Notes: a model not told the origin generated them from the sequence alone. DNA of 64,000 nt from Lacinutrix himadriensis (GCF_001418105.1 NZ_LIQI01000014.1:124001-188000), one strand, 5' to 3'; positions 53,547 to 63,376 are shown, numbered from the stretch's first letter. A program made the numbers and translations.

Positions 53547-54737
53547 ATGCCAGCTATTTCAAAAAAAGGGCAATTAATGCCACAATCTCCTATTAGAAAA
53601 CTAGTTCCATTTGCTGAAGAAGCTGTAAAAAATGGAAAATCCATATACTATTTAAACATTGGCCAACCAGATATTAAGACGCCACAAATAGCATTAGATG
53701 CTATAAAATCTATTTCTTTAGAAGTATTAGCGTATTCTAGATCGGAAGGTTCTGAACAATACAGAAAAAAAATAGCAAATTACTATGCTAAAAATGACAT
53801 TCAAGTTAGCCATGAGGACATCATTGTAACCACAGGAGGAAGTGAAGCATTGCTTTTTGCTTTTGGAAGCATTATGGATGTAGATGATGAAATTATTATC
53901 CCAGAACCTTTTTATGCAAACTACAATGGTTTCTCTACTTCTTCTGGAGTAAAAGTAGTTCCTGTAAATTCTAAGATTGAAGACAATTTTGCATTACCTC
54001 CAATTGAAGAGTTCGAAAAACTTATCACACCAAGAACCAAAGCAATTCTTATTTGTAATCCAGGAAATCCAACAGGTTACTTATATTCTAAAGAAGAAAT
54101 TAAAAAACTTGCGGCAATAGTAAAAAAGCATGACTTATTTTTAATTGCAGACGAAGTATATAGAGAATTTGCTTATGATGGTAACACACATTATTCCATC
54201 ATGCAAGAAGAAGGATTAGAAGAAAACGCCATCATGATTGATTCTGTATCTAAAAGATATAGTATGTGTGGTGCAAGAATTGGTTGTTTAGTATCTAAAA
54301 ACAAAGAAGTCATTCAAACTGCACTAAAATTTGCACAAGCAAGATTAAGTCCGCCAACCTTAGCACAAATTGCAAGTGAAGCAGCTTTAGACACACCTCA
54401 AAGCTATTTTGATGATGTTATTGAAGAATACGTAGAAAGACGTAATGTTTTAATAAGCGAATTACAAAAAATAGAAGGCGTACAAGTAGCAACCCCAAAA
54501 GGAGCGTTTTACTGTATCGCGCAATTACCAATAAAAAATAGTGATGCTTTTGCGCAATGGCTTTTAGAAGAATTTGAGGTAGATGGAGAAACGGTTATGG
54601 TAGCTCCTGCTGGCGGATTTTATTCTACGCCAGGCGTTGGTTTAAACCAAATACGTATTGCTTATGTTCTTAAAAAAGAAAGCCTTATTAAAGCGGTACA
54701 GATTATTAAAGAAGCTCTTAAAGTGTATAAAGACTAG
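53547..54737 (+). CDS. Pyridoxal-phosphate aminotransferase, class I/II
   Basis: This 396-residue fold-type I enzyme has LNIGQPDIKTP near the start, VTTGGSEALLFAFG for cofactor binding, CNPGNPTGYLYS, and the PLP lysine in MIDSVSKRYSMCGARIG. It is annotated in related genomes as aspartate aminotransferase-like. The true amino donor is not clear from sequence. Its stop overlaps the murB start (TAGTG), so translation is coupled. The weak box CAACTTTG lies upstream. Confidence 0.93.
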   Translation: MPAISKKGQLMPQSPIRKLVPFAEEAVKNGKSIYYLNIGQPDIKTPQIALDAIKSISLEVLAYSRSEGSEQYRKKIANYYAKNDIQVSHEDIIVTTGGSEALLFAFGSIMDVDDEIIIPEPFYANYNGFSTSSGVKVVPVNSKIEDNFALPPIEEFEKLITPRTKAILICNPGNPTGYLYSKEEIKKLAAIVKKHDLFLIADEVYREFAYDGNTHYSIMQEEGLEENAIMIDSVSKRYSMCGARIGCLVSKNKEVIQTALKFAQARLSPPTLAQIASEAALDTPQSYFDDVIEEYVERRNVLISELQKIEGVQVATPKGAFYCIAQLPIKNSDAFAQWLLEEFEVDGETVMVAPAGGFYSTPGVGLNQIRIAYVLKKESLIKAVQIIKEALKVYKD

Positions 54738-55750
54738 TGCAAATACAACATAACATATCGCTAAAAAAATATAACACTTTTGGTATCGATGCTAAAGCAA
54801 ATCACTTTGTTTCCATTAATACTATCAAAGAGTTAAAAGAAGTGCTTCAACTGTCAGAATATCCTAAAAGATTTATTCTTGGTGGCGGAAGCAACATGCT
54901 ACTCACCAAAGATGTAGAAGCATTAGTTATGCATATACATTTAAAAGGAATTGAAATTGTTTCGCAAGACGATTCTTCTGCTTTAGTAAAAGCGCAAGCT
55001 GGTGAAAACTGGCATAACTTTGTACTTTGGTGTTTGCAAAATGATTTTGGAGGATTAGAAAACCTATCCTTAATTCCTGGTAATGTTGGTACAGCCCCAA
55101 TTCAAAACATTGGTGCTTACGGCGTGGAATTAAAAGACGCTTTTGTTTCTTGCGAAGCCTTGGAAATAGCAACACTAGAAACAAAAACATTTACCAACGA
55201 AGCTTGTAATTTTGAGTATCGAAATTCTGTTTTTAAACAAGCATTAAAAGGAAAATATATTATTACAAGTGTTCTTTTTAAACTAACCAAAAACAACCAT
55301 ATCCTTCGTACAAATTACGGTGCAATCGCTTCGCAATTGGAAGTAATGAAAGTGGAGGAGCCAACCATACAAGAAGTTTCTAAAGCGGTTATTGCCATTC
55401 GTGAAAGTAAATTACCAAACCCAAAAGAAATTGGAAATAGCGGAAGCTTTTTTAAAAACCCGGTGATTTCTTTACAAGATTTTGAGAAATTAAAACAAAA
55501 TTTTCCAGAAATACCAAACTATCCAGTTTCTAGTTCATCTATAAAAATACCTGCAGGTTGGCTTATTGAAAAAGCTGGTTTTAAAGGAAAACGTTTTGGC
55601 AACTATGGTGTACACGAAAAACAAGCATTAGTTTTGGTGAATTATGATAATGCAAAGGGTTCCGAAATTTTAAAACTTTCCAAAGTAATACAAGAAACAA
55701 TAATGCGTATCTTTAATATTTATATAGAAGCAGAAGTAAATATTATTTAA
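54737..55750 (+). CDS. murB: UDP-N-acetylenolpyruvoylglucosamine reductase
   Basis: This 337-residue type I MurB starts at a GTG that overlaps the previous stop. It has the FAD-binding motifs LGGGSNMLLT and IPGNVGTAPIQNIGAYG, and the proton-donor serine in IGNSGSFFKNP. It makes UDP-MurNAc by reducing enolpyruvyl-UDP-GlcNAc, an essential peptidoglycan step. Length suits the E. coli-type enzyme. It precedes the ECF sigma gene by 63 bp, which has its own promoter box. Confidence 0.96.
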   Translation: MQIQHNISLKKYNTFGIDAKANHFVSINTIKELKEVLQLSEYPKRFILGGGSNMLLTKDVEALVMHIHLKGIEIVSQDDSSALVKAQAGENWHNFVLWCLQNDFGGLENLSLIPGNVGTAPIQNIGAYGVELKDAFVSCEALEIATLETKTFTNEACNFEYRNSVFKQALKGKYIITSVLFKLTKNNHILRTNYGAIASQLEVMKVEEPTIQEVSKAVIAIRESKLPNPKEIGNSGSFFKNPVISLQDFEKLKQNFPEIPNYPVSSSSIKIPAGWLIEKAGFKGKRFGNYGVHEKQALVLVNYDNAKGSEILKLSKVIQETIMRIFNIYIEAEVNII

Positions 55751-55766
55751 TCTTAAAATAAATCTA

Positions 55767-55774
55767 TAACTTTG
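55767..55774 (+). promoter_or_regulatory. Promoter -7 box TAACTTTG for the 55814 sigma factor
   Basis: A TAnnTTTG match 40 bp before the TTG start codon of the sigma factor. Confidence 0.5.
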
Positions 55775-55813
55775 ATATCCCATAAGTTAGAAAAACACTA
55801 AACAAATCATCTT

Positions 55814-56362
55814 TTGAGTACACCAATAGAACAACAAATAGTTAGCTTACTAAAACAAGGCGATAAAAAAGCCATTACTTTGTTGTACGAAAACTACTCA
55901 GATACGCTATTTGGTGTTATTTCTAAAGTCATCACAGATCCCGAGTTGGCTCAAGATGCATTACAGGAAACTTTTATAAAGGTTTGGAAAAAAGCCAAAA
56001 CCTACGATGCTAAAAAAGCAAAACTCTTTACTTGGTTATATCGAATTGCATACAATACCGCAATCGATAAAATACGCTCTGTGTCGAATAAACAAAGTAA
56101 AGAAATCCAAATAGAGAATTCAAACGTATATAAATTAACAAGCAATAGCTTAAATCAAGACGTTATTGATATTCAAATACATCTAAAAACAATAGATGTA
56201 AAATATCAAACAGTAATTAATGCGCTCTTTTTTGAGGGCATGACACAACAAGAAGCAAGTGACGAATTAAATATTCCGCTTGGTACAATTAAATCAAGAT
56301 TAAAAATTGGATTACGTGAATTAAAAAAGATTTACGATCCAGAATTGAAAAGCAATGAATGA
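55814..56362 (+). CDS. RNA polymerase sigma factor, ECF family
   Basis: This 182-residue ECF sigma factor starts at TTG (MSTPIEQQIVSLLKQGDKKA). It has region 2 (DPELAQDALQETFIKVWKKA, LFTWLYRIAYNTAIDKIRS) and region 4 (FFEGMTQQEASDELNIPLGTIKSRLKIGLREL). The stop overlaps the following anti-sigma gene by 8 bp, the classic sigma/RskA arrangement. It resembles the SigK/SigL-like group. Confidence 0.94.
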   Translation: MSTPIEQQIVSLLKQGDKKAITLLYENYSDTLFGVISKVITDPELAQDALQETFIKVWKKAKTYDAKKAKLFTWLYRIAYNTAIDKIRSVSNKQSKEIQIENSNVYKLTSNSLNQDVIDIQIHLKTIDVKYQTVINALFFEGMTQQEASDELNIPLGTIKSRLKIGLRELKKIYDPELKSNE

Positions 56363-57146
56363 TAAAATAATTTCATTTTTAAATTCAGATCTATTAGACA
56401 AATACCTAGTAGGCAATACCACTACAGAAGAAAATGCAAAGGTAGAAGCTTACATTACTAAATATCCTGAAGTTAAAGAAGCGTACAATACCATGCAGCA
56501 GCATCTAGAGATTGTTGCTAAAAGTAATGCCATTGAAGCACCAGAACATATATTAAACGATATACTTTCTGCGCTTGACGAAAAACCAGTAATTGCGCTA
56601 CAAACGGTACCAAAACAAAAATCTTGGTATAAGTTTAGTATAGCAGCAAGTATTACTGCCTTAGTTTTTGCAGGTTCTACCTTTATGTTTTACATAAACA
56701 ATCAAGACCTAAAACGTGAAAATCAAGTTATAGCAGACGAAATTTTTGATTTACGTAGCGACATCGATCAAAACAATCTCATGTTAAGCGATATTATGCA
56801 ACAATTTAAACAGCTTAATAATCCGGAAACACAAAAATATATAATAAAAGGAAACGCTAGAGCTAAGAATTTAAAAACGGTTGCTTATATAAACCCTATA
56901 GACAAAACCTCTATGATAGATGTGGTTTCCTTACCACAATTACCAGAAGAGCAATGTTATCAAATCTGGGCAGAAGTACAAGATAAAATGGTTAGTTTAG
57001 GTATCTTAAACGAAACAGACAGCCAACTTATACCTTTACCTTACACAGAAAATGCTTTAGGTTTAAATATTACTATTGAGCCAAAAGGAGGTAATAAAAA
57101 TGCTTCTGTTGAAAAATCTGTAGCAGAAATTAGCTTAAAAAAGTAA
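56355..57146 (+). CDS. Anti-sigma factor, RskA-like
   Basis: This 263-residue protein has a cytoplasmic part that binds sigma (YLVGNTTTEENAKVEAYI), one membrane helix (FSIAASITALVFAGSTFMFY), a short coiled coil, and a periplasmic RskA C-terminal domain (LPQLPEEQCYQIWAEVQDKM, SLGILNE). It should hold the 55814 sigma factor inactive until regulated proteolysis. It overlaps the sigma gene by 8 bp and ends at a terminator. Confidence 0.9.
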   Translation: MNDKIISFLNSDLLDKYLVGNTTTEENAKVEAYITKYPEVKEAYNTMQQHLEIVAKSNAIEAPEHILNDILSALDEKPVIALQTVPKQKSWYKFSIAASITALVFAGSTFMFYINNQDLKRENQVIADEIFDLRSDIDQNNLMLSDIMQQFKQLNNPETQKYIIKGNARAKNLKTVAYINPIDKTSMIDVVSLPQLPEEQCYQIWAEVQDKMVSLGILNETDSQLIPLPYTENALGLNITIEPKGGNKNASVEKSVAEISLKK

Positions 57147-57171
57147 ATTACTTTCCACGATACATATTTAG

Positions 57172-57200
57172 AAGCCTCGTTTTAAAAAGCGAGGTTTTTT
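57172..57200 (+). terminator. Terminator after the sigma/anti-sigma operon
   Basis: The stem CCTCG/CGAGG with an inner TTTT/AAAA pairing is followed by six T. Confidence 0.85.
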
Positions 57201-57225
57201 AGTACACCCATTTCGCAAAAAGTAG

Positions 57226-57233
57226 TATCTTTG
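57226..57233 (+). promoter_or_regulatory. Promoter -7 box TATCTTTG for the 57260 gene
   Basis: A perfect TAnnTTTG match 26 bp before the start codon of the small membrane protein. Confidence 0.6.
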
Positions 57234-57259
57234 TAGAAATTATTAAGATCAATACACAC

Positions 57260-57463
57260 ATGAAATTACTAGCAATTACATTAGTACTTTTAGGTTTAGC
57301 AATCGCTGGAATAGCTATAAAAATTTGGGCAAAAAAAGACGGAAAATTTGCTGGTACTTGTGCTAGCCAAAACCCAATGTTAAATAAAGAAGGAGAATCT
57401 TGCGGCTTTTGCGGAAAAACTCCTGAACAATACCAAGACTGTAGCGAACCACAACATTCTTAA
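57260..57463 (+). CDS. Small membrane-anchored Cys-rich protein
   Basis: This 67-residue protein has one N-terminal hydrophobic helix (LLAITLVLLGLAIAGIAIKI) followed by a short exposed tail with four Cys (GTCASQN, ESCGFCGKT, YQDCSE). The CGFC pair looks like a metal or redox site. I recognise it only as a conserved flavobacterial hypothetical. It is 5 bp before the GT2 gene, so it is probably the first gene of a GT2-sigma operon. Confidence 0.8.
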   Translation: MKLLAITLVLLGLAIAGIAIKIWAKKDGKFAGTCASQNPMLNKEGESCGFCGKTPEQYQDCSEPQHS

Positions 57464-57468
57464 AGTAC

Positions 57469-58581
57469 ATGATTTTACTGAATATTGCCTTCTACGCATT
57501 TATAGCCGTAGTAACTATTCAAGTTATATATTACCTTTTCTTATTTTCAAAGTTTGCTTTTTTACATCCGAAGCAGGAAACACCAAAAGACATTGCTGTT
57601 TCTATTCTTATTTGTGCTAAAAATGAAGCCGATAATTTAAAGAAATTTCTTCCGTATATATTAAATCAAGAATATCCAGATTTTGAAGTTGTTTTAATTA
57701 ACGACAACTCTCATGATGATACACTAGACATCATGGAAGATTTTGCTGCAAAAAACAATAATATTAAAATTGTTAATGTAATACCAACCGAAGCGTTTTT
57801 TGGAAACAAAAAGTATGCATTAACCCTTGGTATAAAAGCATCCAAAAATGAGTTCTTACTTTTTACCGATGCAGATTGCCAACCCAATTCGAAATACTGG
57901 TTACAAGAAATGAGCGCACATTTTAACCAAACAAAAACTATTGTTTTGGGCTATGGTGCTTATACCAAAATTAAAAATTCGTTTTTAAATAAATTAATCC
58001 GATTTGAAACACTGCTAACCGCTTTACAGTATTTCTCTTATGCCAAATCTGGAATACCATTTATGGGAGTTGGTAGAAATTTAGCATACAAAAAAGAAGT
58101 ATTCTTTAATGCAAATGGCTTTATTAACCACATGCAAGTCCGTTCTGGTGATGATGATTTATTTATCAATCAAGTAGCAACGAATAAAAACACAAGCATT
58201 TGTTTTACAAAAGAAAGTTTTACTATTTCTAATCCGAAAACAACTTTTAAAGACTGGCTTTTACAAAAAAGAAGACACGTATCTACCGCAAAACATTATA
58301 AAGCAACACACAAGACCTTACTTGCGCTTTTCTATATTTCACAATTTCTATTTTGGACTTTAGCAATTACACTTCTTATCACAACATATTCCTGGCAAAT
58401 AGTTTTGCCTATATTCCTCTTAAGAATACTTATCTTTTATATCGTATTTGGTAAAACCTCCAAAAAATTAGACGAAAAAGACCTTATTATTTTTCTTCCT
58501 TTTTTAGAGATTTTTTTAATTGGCATGCAATTAACTATATTTATAACTAATCTTATTGCAAAACCTAAACATTGGAAATAG
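57469..58581 (+). CDS. Membrane glycosyltransferase family 2
   Basis: This 370-residue protein has an N-terminal helix, a GT-A domain (VSILICAKNEADNLKKFLPYI, INDNSHDDTLDIM, LFTDADCQPNSKYW, RSGDDDLFINQ and the QKRRHVS motif of processive enzymes) and C-terminal membrane helices. The D...DxD...D...QxxRR pattern is complete, so it is probably a processive glycan synthase. The product is unknown. Its stop overlaps the following sigma factor gene by 10 bp. Confidence 0.9.
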   Translation: MILLNIAFYAFIAVVTIQVIYYLFLFSKFAFLHPKQETPKDIAVSILICAKNEADNLKKFLPYILNQEYPDFEVVLINDNSHDDTLDIMEDFAAKNNNIKIVNVIPTEAFFGNKKYALTLGIKASKNEFLLFTDADCQPNSKYWLQEMSAHFNQTKTIVLGYGAYTKIKNSFLNKLIRFETLLTALQYFSYAKSGIPFMGVGRNLAYKKEVFFNANGFINHMQVRSGDDDLFINQVATNKNTSICFTKESFTISNPKTTFKDWLLQKRRHVSTAKHYKATHKTLLALFYISQFLFWTLAITLLITTYSWQIVLPIFLLRILIFYIVFGKTSKKLDEKDLIIFLPFLEIFLIGMQLTIFITNLIAKPKHWK

Positions 58582-59120
58582 AAGAAGCCATACAACAAGC
58601 AAGAAAAAACGAACAAAAGGCATTTAATTTTTTACTAAACACCTTTTGGGATGACGTATATGGTTTTCAGTTAAAACGTATTCAAAATGAAAACGATGCC
58701 GAAGACGTTACCATTCAAACCTTTTCTAGAGCTTTTGACAAAATAGAGACGTACAACACCGAATATAAGTTTAAGACTTGGCTGATTACCATTTCTAAAA
58801 ACATTCATATCGATTTATTGCGAAAAGAAAAACGTTCTATTTCTGCAGATATGTCTAAGGACGATGAAAATTCGCTGTTTCAAATTTTAGACGAAACCCC
58901 TTCTGCGGAAGACAAACTTATTACAGAGCAAAACTTAGCCAAACTACTTCGGGATATCAAAAAATTAAAACCACATTATCAAGAGGTGATTAATCTACGC
59001 TACTTTCAAGAGTTAAGTTATAAAGAAATCTCCACCCAATTAAACGAACCTATTAACAACGTTAAGGTAAAACTCTTACGTGCTAAAAAACTTTTAGCAG
59101 AAATTATTCAGAAAAAATAA
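58572..59120 (+). CDS. RNA polymerase sigma factor, ECF family (no adjacent anti-sigma)
   Basis: This 182-residue ECF sigma factor starts at TTG inside the end of the GT2 gene (MEIEEAIQQARKNEQKAFNF). It has region 2 (DAEDVTIQTFSRAFDKIETY, FKTWLITISKNIHIDLLRKE) and region 4 (LRYFQELSYKEISTQLNEPINNVKVKLLRAKKLL). Unlike the other three sigma genes in the window, no anti-sigma gene follows; lipA with its own promoter is next. It may be controlled by expression level. Confidence 0.93.
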   Translation: MEIEEAIQQARKNEQKAFNFLLNTFWDDVYGFQLKRIQNENDAEDVTIQTFSRAFDKIETYNTEYKFKTWLITISKNIHIDLLRKEKRSISADMSKDDENSLFQILDETPSAEDKLITEQNLAKLLRDIKKLKPHYQEVINLRYFQELSYKEISTQLNEPINNVKVKLLRAKKLLAEIIQKK

Positions 59121-59191
59121 TCCCACTAAAAATTGGCTTTAATTTATAGTATCTCACTATTTGATAAAGGCTTTTTTAATAGAATACTTTG

Positions 59192-59199
59192 TATCTTTG
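59192..59199 (+). promoter_or_regulatory. Promoter -7 box TATCTTTG for lipA
   Basis: A perfect TAnnTTTG match 21 bp before the lipA start codon. Confidence 0.6.
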
Positions 59200-59220
59200 T
59201 ATTTAGAAATAACAAACTAA

Positions 59221-60099
59221 ATGAATACAGATACTGCTTCAAACATAATTCCGGAACGAGTAGCAAAACCAAAATGGCTTCGTGTAAAGTTACCAACAGG
59301 TAAAAAGTACACCGAACTTCGTGGTTTAGTAGACAAATACAAACTGAATACTATTTGCGCATCAGGAAGCTGTCCGAACATGGGAGAATGCTGGGGAGAA
59401 GGTACCGCAACTTTTATGATTCTTGGTAACGTTTGTACACGTTCTTGTGGTTTTTGTGGTGTAAAAACCGGAAGACCAGAAACGGTAGATTGGGACGAAC
59501 CAGAAAAAGTAGCACGTTCTATTAAAATCATGAATATTAAGCATGCCGTTTTAACTAGTGTAGATCGTGATGACTTAAAAGACATGGGAAGTATTATGTG
59601 GAGTGAAACGGTTAAAGCGGTTCGCAGAATGAATCCGGAAACGACATTAGAAACATTAATTCCAGATTTCCAAGGTGTAGAATTACATATTGACAGAATT
59701 ATAGATGTTGCTCCAGAAGTAGTTTCTCATAATATTGAAACCGTAAGACGCTTAACTCGTGAAGTACGTATTCAAGCAAAATACGATAGAAGTTTAGGCG
59801 TTTTAAAATACCTAAAACAACAAGGACAAAGACGTACAAAGTCGGGTATTATGTTAGGTCTTGGTGAAATGCGCGAAGAAGTTATAGAAACTTTACATGA
59901 TTTAAGAGCTAATGATGTAGATGTAGTAACTATTGGTCAATATTTACAACCAAGTAAAAAGCACTTACCTGTAAAGCAATTTATTACTCCAGATCAATTT
60001 GAAGAATATAGAGAAATTGGTTTAGGTCTTGGTTTTCGCCATGTAGAAAGTAGCGCTTTAGTTCGTTCCTCTTACAAAGCACAAAAACATATTAATTAA
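59221..60099 (+). CDS. lipA: Lipoyl synthase
   Basis: This 292-residue radical SAM enzyme has both iron-sulfur motifs of LipA. The auxiliary cluster Cys are C46, C51 and C57 ([12 protein letters not shown]), and the radical SAM cluster Cys are C72, C76 and C79 (CTRSCGFC). The C-terminal RSSY is also present. It inserts two sulfurs into octanoyl-carrier protein to make lipoate, needed for pyruvate dehydrogenase and the glycine cleavage H protein. The stop overlaps the gap start (TAATG). Confidence 0.97.
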   Translation: MNTDTASNIIPERVAKPKWLRVKLPTGKKYTELRGLVDKYKLNTICASGSCPNMGECWGEGTATFMILGNVCTRSCGFCGVKTGRPETVDWDEPEKVARSIKIMNIKHAVLTSVDRDDLKDMGSIMWSETVKAVRRMNPETTLETLIPDFQGVELHIDRIIDVAPEVVSHNIETVRRLTREVRIQAKYDRSLGVLKYLKQQGQRRTKSGIMLGLGEMREEVIETLHDLRANDVDVVTIGQYLQPSKKHLPVKQFITPDQFEEYREIGLGLGFRHVESSALVRSSYKAQKHIN

Positions 60100-61097
60100 T
60101 GATTCATGTTGCAATAAATGGATTTGGAAGAATTGGCAGACGCGTTTTTAGACTGCTTCAAAACAATCCAAACATACAAGTCGTTGCTATAAATGATTTA
60201 GCAGACGCAAGAACATTAAGCCATCTTTTAAAGTATGATAGTATTCATGGCATTTTTAATGAAGCCATTTCTTATAATGAAAATCACATTATAGTTAACA
60301 ATAAAAACATTCCTTTATTAAATAAGCAAAAGCTAGAAGATCTTAATTGGAAACCTTTTGATATCGATTTTGTTATTGAAGCTACAGGAAAGTTTAAAAC
60401 CAAAGAAGCGCTAAACCTTCATATTAAAAATGGCGCAAAACGCGTTATTTTAAGTGTTCCTCCTTTAGAAGACGATATAAAAACAGTCGTTCTAGGTGTT
60501 AATGAAGCTATTTTAGATGGCACTGAAAAAATAATATCTAACGCATCATGTACCACAAACAATGCGGCACCAATGCTTGCTATTATGCAAGAACTTTGCG
60601 GTATTAAACAAGCATATATTACCACAGTCCATTCCTACACCACAGATCAGAGTTTACACGATCAGCCACATAGAGATCTACGTCGTGCAAGAGCAGCTGG
60701 TCAATCTATTGTACCTACTACTACTGGAGCTGCAAAGGCACTAACAAAGATATTTCCAGACTTAGCAAATGTAATTGGAGGTTGTGGCATAAGAGTTCCT
60801 GTAGCGAATGGCTCTCTTACAGACATCACATTAAATGTGGAGAAAAATGTAACCATTGCGCAGATTAATGATGCATTTAAAAAAGCTTCGCAAAATAAAT
60901 ACAAAGGTATTTTGGAATATACCGAAGACCCAATTGTATCTATAGACATTGTAGGAAACACACATTCCTGCATATTTGATTCACAAATGACTTCAACCAT
61001 TGGAAATATGGTAAAAATTATTGGTTGGTACGATAATGAGACAGGCTATTCTAGTAGAATAATCAATTTAATTAGCAATTTATCGGTAAAAAGTTAA
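60099..61097 (+). CDS. gap: Type I glyceraldehyde-3-phosphate dehydrogenase
   Basis: This 332-residue GAPDH has the NAD-binding start INGFGRIGRRVFRLL, the catalytic C151 in SNASCTTNNAAP, the SLHDQPHRDLRRARAA region and the C-terminal GWYDNETGYSSR. It should catalyse the NAD-linked glycolytic step. Coupling to lipA by a 1 bp overlap is unusual for gap and may mean this is a second, specialised copy. Confidence 0.95.
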   Translation: MIHVAINGFGRIGRRVFRLLQNNPNIQVVAINDLADARTLSHLLKYDSIHGIFNEAISYNENHIIVNNKNIPLLNKQKLEDLNWKPFDIDFVIEATGKFKTKEALNLHIKNGAKRVILSVPPLEDDIKTVVLGVNEAILDGTEKIISNASCTTNNAAPMLAIMQELCGIKQAYITTVHSYTTDQSLHDQPHRDLRRARAAGQSIVPTTTGAAKALTKIFPDLANVIGGCGIRVPVANGSLTDITLNVEKNVTIAQINDAFKKASQNKYKGILEYTEDPIVSIDIVGNTHSCIFDSQMTSTIGNMVKIIGWYDNETGYSSRIINLISNLSVKS

Positions 61098-61116
61098 CTT
61101 TTATCGAATAAATATT

Positions 61117-61124
61117 TATATTTG
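61117..61124 (+). promoter_or_regulatory. Promoter -7 box TATATTTG for the hybrid kinase
   Basis: A TAnnTTTG match 21 bp before the start codon of the hybrid histidine kinase. Confidence 0.55.
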
Positions 61125-61144
61125 CTTATATCATTGTTAAAAAA

Positions 61145-63376
61145 ATGTTCCGAATCAACTACTATATATGTGCTATTATCATGGTGTTGAGTTGCAGTGT
61201 ATTTTCTCAGGAAATCACTACTCAAGAGAGAGATACTATACAACAAAATGTAAATAACCTAATAAGGTTAGCACAAAAAAACATTGAAAACTCCAATTAT
61301 TTTGAAGCACAAAAAGAGCTTGAAAACGCTCTTATTCCGGCTACTACCATTGAAGACAATAAAAGCATAGGGTTAATCTACTCGAAACTTGGAAAAATTG
61401 AATATATCATTGAAGAACCAGATGAAGCAATTAAGCAATTAACAAGAGCAGTTGCAACACAACGTCTTTCTAATGATAAAATTAACCTTGCAGAATCTTA
61501 CAAAACCTTTGGTAATGTTTATGTTGCAAAAAAAGATTACCAAACTGCTTTAGACTACTATAAATCTTCAAAAAACCTTTTTGAACAAGAAGGTTTAGAT
61601 GATTTTGTTGCAGAAGTTGACCTTAAAAAAGGACAAACATTCTTAGCACTAGAAGACTACGAACAAGCCAAATTACTATTTGAAAATGCTATCGCTTTAG
61701 CTAATAGATACAATTTAAAAAAAATACATAGTAGTGCGCAAATAAACCTAGGAGTTGTTTACGCTAAACTTAACAATATTGACAAAGCTATTGAAATCAC
61801 CAACGAAGGTGTCAATGAAGCCATTAATAATGATTTTCACAATGTTATAAGTGAAGGCTATTTAGTTTTAAGTGATTTAAACCAAGAAACAAAGAACTAC
61901 AAACTTGCTAATGCTTACTTAAGAAAACACATTAAATTATCAGATTCCCTTTTAAATGTAAAAAGACAAAATCTGAATCCAGAAAGAAGGTTTGAATATT
62001 TATTAAAAAACCAAACAGAGTACCAAAAAAAGCAAGCTGCAGATCTTGAAGAACTTCAAGATTCAAAAAACCTTAGTAAACTAACAGCTATTCTAAGTGT
62101 TGCTTTAATTACTATTTTATCGTTATTAACTTTGTCGTTATACAAAAACAACAGAATAAGGTTAAAAACAAACAATATGTTGCACAAAAAGAATGGCGAA
62201 CTTATTCTTGCAAAAGAGAAAGCAGAATTAGCTTCAAAAACAAAAGCCAACTTTTTATCTACGGTAACCCATGAATTGAGAACACCTCTATATGCCGTTA
62301 CTGGATTAAGTAATATGCTTTTAGACGAAAACCCTAAACCAGAGCAAGTACAGCATTTAAAGTCTTTAAAATTCTCTGGAGATTACCTATTAACTTTCAT
62401 TAATGATATTCTTCAAATAAATAAAATTGAAGCGAATAAAGTGGAAGTAGAACCAGAAGTATTCAATTTAAAAAAGAAAGTAGCGAATGTTATTGCTGCG
62501 TTAAACAATTCTGCAATAGATAATGGCATAAAACTCCATTTTGAATACGACAAAGACTTACCAGAAAACTATAATGCAGATCAACTTAAGATTTCTCAAA
62601 TACTAATTAATCTTATTGGAAATTCTATTAAATTCACCAAAGATGGAGATATCTGGGTTAGAGTATATAAACTTAACCAAACAGGTAAAACCTACTCTAT
62701 ACGATTTGAAATAGAGGATAACGGAATTGGTATTAGCAAAGAAAAGCAAGAACACATGTTTGAAAGCTTCTCACAAGGTTCTATTCAAATTAACAGAAAA
62801 TATGGAGGTACTGGTTTAGGTTTATCTATTGTAAAAGGATTAATAGATATCTTAAAAGGGAAAATTTATCTTAAAAGTGAATTAGGTAAAGGTTCCAACT
62901 TTATTTTTGAAATCCCTTTAAACTATACCGACCAAGTAATTGAAGAAGAAACTAAAAAGAATTATTTTAAAAACATAAGCGAGATAGAGTTGAGCACGAT
63001 AAAAATATTAGTAGTCGAAGACAATAAAATCAACCAAATGATTACCAAAAAGATTCTAAATAAAATGAATCTGAATTGTGACATTGTTGATAACGGAGAA
63101 GATGCTGTAGAGCAAGTTAAAAACACCAATTACGATGTCGTTCTAATGGATATTCACATGCCAGGAATTAGCGGATTGGAAGCAACCAAGATCATTAGAG
63201 GTTTTAAAAAGGACCTAACCATATTTGCTTTAACGGCGGTAACCTTGGAAGACAAAATGCATGAATTTGAAGAAGCTGGATTTGATGACATTATATCCAA
63301 GCCATTTAAGCAAGAAGACTTTGAAAAGAAGTTATACCAAGCATTAATAAAGGAAGAAGTTGCAATAGTTAAATAG
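61145..63376 (+). CDS. TPR hybrid histidine kinase with receiver domain
   Basis: This 743-residue protein has a signal peptide (CAIIMVLSCSVFSQ), a periplasmic TPR sensor (residues ~30-270), a membrane helix near 312-332 and a HisKA domain with the phosphorylated His near 375 (TVTHELRTPLYAV). An ATPase domain (GNSIKFTKDGD, GTGLGLSIVKGL) and a C-terminal receiver with Asp669 (DVVLMDIHMPG) follow. It lacks a DNA-binding output, so it must signal through a phosphorelay partner encoded elsewhere. Its stop overlaps the convergent lpxK gene by 8 bp. Confidence 0.93.
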   Translation: MFRINYYICAIIMVLSCSVFSQEITTQERDTIQQNVNNLIRLAQKNIENSNYFEAQKELENALIPATTIEDNKSIGLIYSKLGKIEYIIEEPDEAIKQLTRAVATQRLSNDKINLAESYKTFGNVYVAKKDYQTALDYYKSSKNLFEQEGLDDFVAEVDLKKGQTFLALEDYEQAKLLFENAIALANRYNLKKIHSSAQINLGVVYAKLNNIDKAIEITNEGVNEAINNDFHNVISEGYLVLSDLNQETKNYKLANAYLRKHIKLSDSLLNVKRQNLNPERRFEYLLKNQTEYQKKQAADLEELQDSKNLSKLTAILSVALITILSLLTLSLYKNNRIRLKTNNMLHKKNGELILAKEKAELASKTKANFLSTVTHELRTPLYAVTGLSNMLLDENPKPEQVQHLKSLKFSGDYLLTFINDILQINKIEANKVEVEPEVFNLKKKVANVIAALNNSAIDNGIKLHFEYDKDLPENYNADQLKISQILINLIGNSIKFTKDGDIWVRVYKLNQTGKTYSIRFEIEDNGIGISKEKQEHMFESFSQGSIQINRKYGGTGLGLSIVKGLIDILKGKIYLKSELGKGSNFIFEIPLNYTDQVIEEETKKNYFKNISEIELSTIKILVVEDNKINQMITKKILNKMNLNCDIVDNGEDAVEQVKNTNYDVVLMDIHMPGISGLEATKIIRGFKKDLTIFALTAVTLEDKMHEFEEAGFDDIISKPFKQEDFEKKLYQALIKEEVAIVK

